DNA from: Ganoderma boninense
Lineage: Eukaryota > Basidiomycota > Agaricomycetes > Polyporales > Polyporaceae
Assembly (NCBI GenBank): GCA_002900995.3
Contig: CM035306.1
Span: forward strand, 1,240,001 to 1,304,000
Reading direction: 5' to 3'
DNA: 64,000 nt
Shown: positions 57,089 through 64,000 of the stretch, in pieces
How the letters are laid out: every line of letters starts with the position of its first letter
Numbering within the stretch: position 1 is the first letter of the stretch
Notes under the pieces: model-generated
Database searches by the model: none
What the model was told of the DNA's origin: nothing
Seen by the model: only the letters and a program-made list of their open reading frames with translations
Program-made: the position numbers and the translations under genes

Positions 57089-57557
57089 TGTTACGAACAC
57101 CCCGTTTAGCGCCTACCTTAGCGCCCAGGTTTCCTTTCTCGATTAGTTTACATCCAATGTCGTCCTCGTCGTCCTCCATAGCATTGTAAACCCTCCGCAT
57201 TGTTTCCAAGTACAATAGCCCTGTCTCCCCATTGTCCCCCTGTTGTTTCCCGTCGCTATTGTTCCCTACACCATTGTTCTCCCTTTCCGTTCCTGCGACC
57301 GTAGTTACCATTGTACTCCATTCCCATGGACCTGCACATGTATATAAGGACTGTAGCCTGCTACCTGGGGACTCTAGTTTCGACCTCTTGTCCCCAGGTG
57401 AGCCCCACTGTATTTCCCTTGTAGATACTTCACTCAATACACTCTTGTCCCCAGCCTGACTGTCGAGCCTTGCTCCACTCTCGCTGCACAAGCGCTCGTC
57501 GACACCCTTGCTTGTCTCGTAAGCCTCCCTGATCTTACTCGACAGCCAGTCGTAACA
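57089..57557 (+). repeat. 5' LTR of gypsy copy B
   Basis: It is 469 bp, TGTTACGAACACC to CAGTCGTAACA. It is clearly homologous to the copy A LTR but much diverged upstream of the TATA box and well conserved after it. It has the TATA box at about 57341, hairpin arms at 57363-57372 and 57390-57399, and the same 57-nt predicted intron (57398-57454). Confidence 0.85.
57363..57454 (+). promoter_or_regulatory. Covarying hairpin and overlapping predicted LTR intron, copy B
   Basis: ACCTGGGGAC pairs with GTCCCCAGGT. Relative to copy A, an A-T pair has become G-C on both sides. The loop again holds AGTTTCGACCT. The acceptor copy CTTGTCCCCAG (57444-57454) carries the same change as the donor copy, so all three arms changed together. 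Confidence 0.55.
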
Positions 57558-57559
57558 TT

Positions 57560-57570
57560 AGGTCGAAACT
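57560..57570 (+). other. Self-primer binding site, copy B
   Basis: AGGTCGAAACT lies 2 nt after the LTR and is the exact complement of 57376-57386, as in copy A. Confidence 0.7.
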
Positions 57571-57890
57571 TCTACACGAGCACCGGTGTACTCTACCCAC
57601 ATTCTTTCTCTCTCGTACGGTACGCACTTAGATCCTCTGTGTTGGCCTAGCGTAGTACGCGCTCTAGTCACACCATCGGACGTGGTCTCGGCGCAACCTG
57701 AGGCTTGCCACTCTCAGTGGTACAGTACGCGGAAAGCTCCTAACACGAGACCCCGGTACTGACAGAAGTGGTCCGCCTCACGGCGTGGGAGGCTAGAGAA
57801 AGGCGGCGAAACAAAGCCAAGGCAGAACACCCTTGGGCCCGTGTCCCTTGGGCTAAGACACAGCAATAGGCCGAGGAGGCTGAGCAAACA

Positions 57891-58133
57891 GTGTTGGATC
57901 GTGCACCCGCCGTGTTCATTCCTGGGATAGGAAGCGAGGCATCCCACAACACCCACCTAGAAACCCTCGATCACCCCACCGCTATGTCCGCCATCCCGCC
58001 ATCTCAGGCCGAACAACTCCAAACACTGAAAGCGCGGATCGAAGCGCTGCAAGTGCAGTTGTTGCAGGTAGAGATCAAGCGGCTTGGTGAAAGGCTCACC
58101 GCGGCCACACTAGCCAAGGAGGAGGGTTTCTGA
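57891..58133 (+). pseudogene. Reduced gag remnant of copy B
   Basis: An 80-residue frame with a coiled coil (LQTLKARIEALQVQLLQVEI) ending AKEEGF, aligning only with the very end of the copy A gag. The matrix-, capsid- and CCHC-coding parts (about 700-1000 bp in copy A) are absent between about 57960 and 58090. It still ends with GGGTTTC TGA. Confidence 0.65.
58124..58130 (+). promoter_or_regulatory. Predicted -1 ribosomal frameshift site, copy B
   Basis: GGGTTTC followed by TGA (58131-58133), identical in position and phase to copy A. The -1 frame reads FLIRAALDAARAGSSS and continues into pol. Confidence 0.65.
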
Positions 58134-61100
58134 TTCGAGCCGCACTAGATGCTGCGCGTGCCGGCTCGAGCAGTAACAGTCGATTTGCAGTACTGTGTTC
58201 GTCCTTCGTATACGAAGTCAACCATGATGGACAACACTTTCATATCCCAGTACGACTTATCGGCAAGCAGCGACACAAGGACATTGTTGCCATGGTAGAT
58301 AGTGGAGCTACTACCAAGTTTTTGAGTAGACGATTCATAGAACGGAATCGGGTCACCACGAGGAGGTTGGCCAAACCCATCCCGCTGTATAACATCGATG
58401 GGACGGAAAACCGTGATGGAACGATCACGGAGGTAGCCGTGTTGGACATGGCAATTGGAGACCACCGAGAGAAGGTGGTGTTTGTAGTCACAGACATCGG
58501 AGAGGAGGATGCTATCATTGGACTAGACTGGCTGCGCGAGCACAACCCGGAGATAGACTGGGAACGTGGCTCGCTACGCCTCTCGAGGTGTCCAGAGACG
58601 TGTTCAACTCACCAGAAGGCATCCGAACCTGTTGAGACCAAAGCGCGTGATACGGAGGTACGGCTTACGGCGCGCAATGGTCCTCGACGGGTAAGGAAGG
58701 CTAAGACGGTGGGAAGGATATGTATGGCCGTGATGGTCGAGGAGGAGGAAGAGGAGGAGGTCAGGCCTCCACCACCAGGTTTTCTACCGGAATGGGATGG
58801 TACCGAGGAATCTTTTCTCGAGGCACTCGCTACTGGACGGACCCTTCGCAATGCCCCCAAACTCTTTGTTTCAGCAACGCACACGTATTCACAGCAGCTT
58901 GCAGAACAGGAGTATCAGAAGAAGGAGATCCGCCCGGTTGAGGAGATTGTACCCAAGCAGTACCACGAATATCTTGAGGTCTTTTCAAAAGAGGCATCTG
59001 AACGCTTACCCAAGCATGGCCCCTACGATCACGCAATCGAACTCGTACCTGATGCAAAGATGTTCCATTCCAGAGTGTACCCCCTGTCGCCCAGTGAACA
59101 AACCGAGCTAGACAAGTTCCTTACTGAGAACTTGGCCAAAGGTTACATCCAGGAGTCGAAGTCACCGATGTCCTCACCCTTCTTCTTCGTCAAAAAGAAG
59201 GATGGCAGTCTACGTCCAGTACAGGACTATCGACGGCTGAACGACATCACCATTAAGAACCGTTACCCACTGCCATTGGTTTCGGACCTGATGGATCGAC
59301 TCAAAAGGGCCAAGTACTTTACCAAGCTTGATATACGCTGGGGGTACAACAACGTACGGATAAAGACTGGTGATGAATGGAAGGCAGCTTTTGTGACCAA
59401 TCGAGGACTGTTCGAACCGAATGTCATGTTCTTTGGGCTAGCCAACTCGCCTAGCACGTTCTCTGCACTCATGAACGACATCTTTAAGGACCTCATCGTA
59501 CTCGGCAAGATAACCATCTACCTCGACGACATCCTCATCTTTACCAACGACCTCGAGGAGCATCGGACACTTGTACGCGAAGTCCTGAAGCGTCTAGCAG
59601 AGCATGACCTGTTTTGCAAACCGGAGAAGTGCGAGTTTGAACAGCCCAAGGTTGAATACCTCGGTGTCCTCGTCTCAGAGAACCAGGTGGAGATGGACCC
59701 GGTGAAGGTCAAGGGTATCGCTGAATGGCCTGTCCCCCAGAACGCCTCAGACGTACGAAAGTTCCGTGGATTTGCGAACTTCTATCGGCGGTTCATAAAG
59801 GACTTCAGTGCAGTCTGCAAACCCCTCGACCGTCTCACTGGCAAGGCACCCTGGAAATGGGAAGCTGAGGAGCAGGCTGCCTTTGATGAGCTCAAACGAC
59901 GCTTCGTAGAAAGCCCTGTCCTGCGGATGTATGATCCTAACCGTAGAACTCACATCGAAGTCGACGCCTCTGGCTATGCAACTGGCGGAGTCCTGTCTCA
60001 GGAAGCAGAGGATGGCAAATGGCACCCTGTAGCCTTCCACTCTGAGTCAATGAGCGATGCTGAACGGAACTATGAGATCTATGACAAGGAGATGTTGGCA
60101 ATCATCCGAGCCCTGCAGGCCTGGCGTCACTACCTTGAAGGGCTGCCTAGTGTGTTCGAAATCCAGTCAGATCACAAGAACCTCGAATACTGGCGTACGG
60201 CGCAAAACCTCACACGCAGACAGGCACGATGGGCCCTGTACTTGTCACGGTTCGACTTTGTCATCTCACACAAGCCAGGAACCTCAAATGGTAGAGCGGA
60301 TGCCCTGTCGAGACGGCCAGACCACCTGCACGGTGACACCGAAGACAACCTCGGACGTACCATGCTGCAGCCAAGCCACTTCCAGGTCATGGCAGCAAAA
60401 CGAGGTCACTTGTCAGTAGTTCCGGAGAAGGCATTGCTTCGACGTATTCGGGAGTGTGGAGAACGCGAACAGGAGGTGGCGGATGCACTTGGCAAGCTCA
60501 ACAGCCTAGGACCCGCTCGTCTACAGAATGACTTGGTGGACTGGAACACGGAGCAAGGCCTGCTTCTTTACCGTGGCCGAGTCTATGTCCCCAAGGATGA
60601 TGCACTACGAGCAGAGATTGTACGCATTCACCATGACCTCCCACCCGCTGGACACCCTGGACAGGCAAAGACACTGGAGCTCGTCTCACGCAACTACTGG
60701 TGGCCGAGCATGGGCAAGTTTGTCAAGCAGTATGTGGAGACCTGCGACACCTGTCGCCGTGGCAAGAACTCGCATGCAAAGCCGTATGGTCCCCTACAAC
60801 CCAACGAGATCCCGGACGGCCCTGGCCAGGTAGTAACCTGCGACTTCATCACTGGATTACCAGTGGTAGATAGATTCAACACACTTCAACTCATTGTTGA
60901 TCGACATGGGAAGATGATCCACCTTATCCCCTGTACCGAGGAGATCGATGCTGAAGGAGCTGCAGACAACTTCATCCGAGAGTACTTCCGTCTTCATGGT
61001 CTGCCGCGCAAGATAGTCTCTGACCGAGGACCACAGTTCTCGAGCAAGCTCTTCCGTGCGATCCTCAAGGGACTTGGCATTGAGAGTGCAATGTCTACTG

Positions 61101-61567
61101 CCTATCATCCCCAGACAGACGGCCAATCCGAACGGTGGAACCAGGAGATTGAGGCGTACTTGCGCATGTACTGCACACAACACTGCGATGATTGGGTCAA
61201 ATAGATGCCGATAGCAGAGTTTGCCTTCAATTCACACTCGCACTCATCGACAGGATATTCACCCTTCTACCTCATGTATGGCTTCGAACCCCAGTTCCAC
61301 ATCCCGATGTTGTCTACGGCAGTACCCACAGCAGATGAACGACGTGAGGAGCTACGACGTGCACGAGAGGATGCAACTGCAGCACTGGCTCTAACAGCCG
61401 AGCGGATGAAGGAGTACTACGACCGTTACGTACGAGACGCTCCAGAGTTCAAGGAGGGCCAGAAGGTGTGGCTCGACACGAGGAACTTCCGCGTCCCTGG
61501 AGTATCAAGGAAGTTGGTTGACCGCTATGCAGGCCCTTACCCAGTCAAACGCAAAGTACTGTACTAA
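58124..61567 (+). pseudogene. pol of gypsy copy B, one nonsense codon and truncated 3' end
   Basis: An almost complete pol in one frame. It has protease DSGATTKF at about 58298; reverse transcriptase with YLDDILIF at 59519; RNase H with HIEVDASGYATGGVLSQ, YDKEMLAIIRALQAWRHYLE and FEIQSDHKNLEYW; integrase zinc region HHDLPPAGHPG and CDTCRRGK; and the DDE core VTCDFITGL, VSDRGPQFSS and QSERWNQEIE. A TAG at 61202-61204 replaces the Trp codon found in copy A (DDWVKW). The frame then continues as PIAEFAFNSHSHSSTGYSPF to the GPYPVKRK motif and a stop at 61565. The chromodomain is missing. Apart from the nonsense codon and the cut end, the coding sequence looks well preserved. Confidence 0.85.
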
Positions 61568-61832
61568 ATCACTCAATCCGACACCCCCTGTGACCTGTGA
61601 CACGAGACAAACGGAGGGCAAACTCGGCCAATCGGGCTGTGACCAGTGACAGGCGCCAGATTTCGACAGGGAGGTGACCATGTTGTGACGCAGGCCTCCT
61701 GCCCAACCAAATTGAGAGGTCACAGGTTCGACTCCACACCATGGCAGTAGATTTAGAAATAATTGCAGAAATTTGAAGATTTTTCCGAGCTACACCGATG
61801 CGTCCGAGTCTGTACCCTACCAACCTCTGGTC
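61558..61832. other. GTGAC-rich leader next to the gypsy B breakpoint
   Basis: Between about 61589 and 61723 the pentamer GTGAC or its complement GTCAC occurs seven times (CTGTGACC twice, TGTGACA, AGTGACAG, GGTGACC, TTGTGACG, GGTCACAG). Such clusters are typical of subterminal repeats at DNA-transposon ends. GGTTCGACTCC at about 61725 also resembles a Pol III B box, but no complete tRNA fold is evident. Confidence 0.45.
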
Positions 61833-64000
61833 ATGGACCTTCTAAACCCCATCCCCTGTATCCCACCGGAAATCAAATCAGCTATTCTTCCCTCCCCCAC
61901 ACTCCTTATTCCTGAGTTTCTGTGCTTTCACCTGCCTCCAGTCGCCCCCCCAAGGAACACCTCGATACCGCCGTGCTTTAGCCCCGATGAACCAACAGTC
62001 AACAACCCCGCACTTATTCGAACAATCGCGACCCCACCACCTGCAGACGTTTTTGTCCTGATTAGGGGCAGCGCAAATGTGATCCAACAGGGGGCTCTGT
62101 CACTTACCTGCTCGCACACCGAAGCCGCGTCGTCGATGCGTCTTCCTATCTGGATCCTACTGTTCTGGGAAGCTGTAGTCCGCCTCCGTGCTCCCGACGG
62201 CCCATACACGCTTTGGAAAAGGGCAGAAGAACGACTGCGTCAGCGTCGGAAGATCTGGAACACGAAGCAGCCGAAAGAAGCACGAACCATCATCGATGAC
62301 ATCTTCTCGAAGCTGGCACTCTTGCAGTGGGGTGGGACCATCGAAGGTTTCGACAATCCAGAGCCTGTGGAAAGCCTGGCAAAGTATGCCCTCCGCGACT
62401 GGCTTACTGACGTGCAAGAAAACCAGATGCTCGATCTTCTTCGCATCGCAGTCCTCCGAGATCCAAACGGCCACCGCATCGAGGTCGAGAACTTGGCTTT
62501 CTGGAAGTTTCTTCAGTCAGCATTCACGCAACGGATGGATGGGACATACCAAACGGGCCGCTACTTCGTCCGGCCCCGTGGCCTCGGTGATGCGCTTGTG
62601 AAGGGAGAGAGGGATGTTGTCGGGATGTTGATCAACCTGGAGAACACCCACTGGGTGGCAGCGGCGGTAGACTTTCGTGCGTCCACTATCTTTTATGGTG
62701 ATTCAATGGAGGCGACTTGCGAACCAAATCCGGATGTGCGGAACGTCTTGAACTGGTGGGTAACCACCCACGCACGGTGCGCATTTACCTGGAAACCCCT
62801 ACCCATCACCCATCAGCCAGAAGACGACACCTTTTCCTGTGGACTCCTGAGCTGGAATGCCCTTGCACATCACCTTCTACCCAGTCACCACCCTCTCGCT
62901 GATGCGCATGCGCTCGAAGATGGCCGACTGGCGGTCATGCACAAAGTTTTGCAACGCCACCTAGACGAAGTAAGCATGTGGAACTCCTCTAGGCAAACAA
63001 ACACTCACGTTTGCCTGTGTCAGGTATCGCTGCATTGGTGTTCTGCAAGCCCGAAGCGCAGTGATCATGATCCCGTTCCCAGTGACGTAACCGGTGCACC
63101 GCTACCCATTTCAAGTTCTCCATCACGTCGATCTCCCTCCCCACTATCGCGAGCGGCAGCCAAGGGCCGTGCATTCATTCAGAGGCTTCGCTTGTCTCCA
63201 TCCCCACCCAGGTCGTTGTGCGAAGTGTCCCCTGCTCGTTCCAGCACCGATGTCTCGATGTCCTCACAGACAGGCCCATCCACTCATACCTCACCTGCAG
63301 CTTCGCCTCCACCATCGGATGCCTCCTCACGCAGGTCATCTGAAAGCTATGATCAGTTGTTCCGAATGGACTCGTCATCCGCATCGTCGTCGGACTCACA
63401 CTCATCACTACTCATGGTGCCACCAGTTTCTGCGCCTGGTGCTCCGTCCTCAGCTCCATTGGCTCCTGGTCTTCCACCTCCCCTGCCTGCGCCACACAGA
63501 ACCAGCCGAGAACCTGCCCAGAAACCGTCTGATGTGTCTCAGGGTTCGACGAAGCTGTCAGTCAAGTCATCAATCAGGCTCGCGCTTGATCGAACCAAGA
63601 CAGGAAGCAAACCTTACGGCTTGATGAATTTCTTCAGCAAGTGTACGCCAGCGGAGTATCGCGAGCAGACCAAACGGGCGTCCGAAGAGGCTGCACTCCA
63701 GCTGGAAAAAGACGCTGACCTAGAGGTGAAGATTCAGCGACGCGAGGAGCAGAAACGGAAGGAGAGTCAGAACGCGAGGCAGCAGAAGCATCGAGATTCA
63801 GTTCGCAAGCAGGAGATCACTGCTGGAACGCGTGATGCAAACGGAAAGCGCGTCAAGCAGGCTACTCCGCTGACAGATGTGCTGAGAGACACAGCTGTAC
63901 AGCGCTCCACGCCTTCGAACCCAACCAGCATTACAGACACGCATACGCCACACACCAACGATCCTGCTGCATGCACGACCGACAAGCAGCTCGCACTGTC
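61833..64000 (+). CDS. Ulp1-like (C48) cysteine protease domain protein, transposon-associated, 3' end outside the window
   Basis: One frame stays open from ATG 61833 to the window edge, over 720 codons. It starts MDLLNPIPCIPPEIKSAI. A protease-like domain at about 240-360 has GLGDALVKGERDVVGMLINL, then His in NTHWVAAAVDF, Asp in IFYGDSME and Cys in DDTFSCGLLSWNALAHH, in the order of the Ulp1 His-Asp-Cys triad. A Ser/Pro-rich linker follows, and near the end a KPYGLMNFFSKCTPAEYREQ motif leads into a Glu/Lys/Arg-rich coiled coil. In Agaricomycetes, Ulp1-like proteins of this make-up are commonly found in DNA transposons such as the KDZ superfamily; SUMO/ubiquitin cleavage is the family activity, but the substrate here is unknown. 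A possible in-frame 54-nt intron lies after HLDE (about 62971-63024). No transposase is seen in the window. Confidence 0.7.
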   Translation, partial: MDLLNPIPCIPPEIKSAILPSPTLLIPEFLCFHLPPVAPPRNTSIPPCFSPDEPTVNNPALIRTIATPPPADVFVLIRGSANVIQQGALSLTCSHTEAASSMRLPIWILLFWEAVVRLRAPDGPYTLWKRAEERLRQRRKIWNTKQPKEARTIIDDIFSKLALLQWGGTIEGFDNPEPVESLAKYALRDWLTDVQENQMLDLLRIAVLRDPNGHRIEVENLAFWKFLQSAFTQRMDGTYQTGRYFVRPRGLGDALVKGERDVVGMLINLENTHWVAAAVDFRASTIFYGDSMEATCEPNPDVRNVLNWWVTTHARCAFTWKPLPITHQPEDDTFSCGLLSWNALAHHLLPSHHPLADAHALEDGRLAVMHKVLQRHLDEVSMWNSSRQTNTHVCLCQVSLHWCSASPKRSDHDPVPSDVTGAPLPISSSPSRRSPSPLSRAAAKGRAFIQRLRLSPSPPRSLCEVSPARSSTDVSMSSQTGPSTHTSPAASPPPSDASSRRSSESYDQLFRMDSSSASSSDSHSSLLMVPPVSAPGAPSSAPLAPGLPPPLPAPHRTSREPAQKPSDVSQGSTKLSVKSSIRLALDRTKTGSKPYGLMNFFSKCTPAEYREQTKRASEEAALQLEKDADLEVKIQRREEQKRKESQNARQQKHRDSVRKQEITAGTRDANGKRVKQATPLTDVLRDTAVQRSTPSNPTSITDTHTPHTNDPAACTTDKQLAL

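Larger units (their letters stand above)
57089..61557 (+). mobile_element. Ty3/gypsy retrotransposon, copy B, 3' end missing or displaced
   Basis: Related to copy A. The 5' LTR is 57089-57557, followed by the same primer site, a reduced gag and a long pol. Similarity to copy A stops abruptly after GCAAAGT at 61557, inside the integrase C-terminus (RYAGPYPVKRK). The rest of integrase, the chromodomain and the 3' LTR are not found in the remaining 2.4 kb. Either the copy is truncated or another element has inserted here and the rest lies beyond the window. No target duplication can be tested. It lies about 4 kb to the right of copy A, same orientation. Confidence 0.85.

Noticed and set aside
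61683..61745. A tRNA gene or SINE suggested by GGTTCGACTCC
   Set aside because: The T-stem and acceptor stem do not pair and no clear A box or discriminator end is found; the GTGAC cluster explains the region better.

Overview
The window is nuclear DNA of a filamentous basidiomycete, most likely a mushroom-forming Agaricomycete. The evidence is GC-rich genes split by many 48-85 nt GT-AG introns, Agaricomycete-type F-box, BTB, DUF6532 and cupredoxin proteins, and chromodomain Ty3/gypsy elements. No bacterial operon, CRISPR array or rRNA gene is visible. Most gene models were built by hand from splice sites and checked for reading phase across all exons.

Layout. 1-9 kb: a gene edge, two tandem BTB/POZ genes, a DUF3632 gene and an F-box gene. 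10-24 kb: a multi-pass membrane protein, RAD18 (DNA-damage ubiquitin ligase), an F-box pseudogene, a truncated F-box copy, a secreted two-domain cupredoxin and a DUF1766/T5orf172 protein. 24-41 kb is the housekeeping core: PDCD5/TFAR19, NOT4 (RING-RRM ubiquitin ligase of CCR4-NOT), an ABM-like alpha/beta-barrel protein, PAN2 (deadenylase catalytic subunit), LCP5/neuroguidin (SSU processome) and a second ABM-like paralogue. NOT4 and PAN2 both act on mRNA poly(A) turnover and lie about 2.3 kb apart on the same strand.

43.4-64 kb is a transposon nest. A minus-strand DUF6532 gene is split by a 9.2 kb gypsy element (copy A, 43782-53004) with 460-bp LTRs, one observed LTR mismatch and a 5-bp target duplication (GCGGC). 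Copy A itself carries a 2.67 kb foldback element with about 1.15 kb inverted arms. A second gypsy element (copy B, from 57089) lies just upstream of the charged N-terminal part of the same gene family. Copy B keeps a long pol frame, has lost most of gag, has one nonsense codon, and stops abruptly near 61557. There a different unit starts, with clustered GTGAC motifs and a long open frame encoding a Ulp1-like cysteine protease that runs off the window.

The most notable signals are in the gypsy family. Both copies carry a self-priming site of 11 nt complementary to the predicted RNA 5' end, held in the loop of a 10-bp hairpin that covaries between copies. A 57-nt predicted intron in the LTR has splice sites that repeat the hairpin arm. 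A canonical -1 slippery heptamer GGGTTTC abuts the gag stop. Several otherwise conserved host genes show single-base frame breaks, often in G or C runs, which may be assembly indels.
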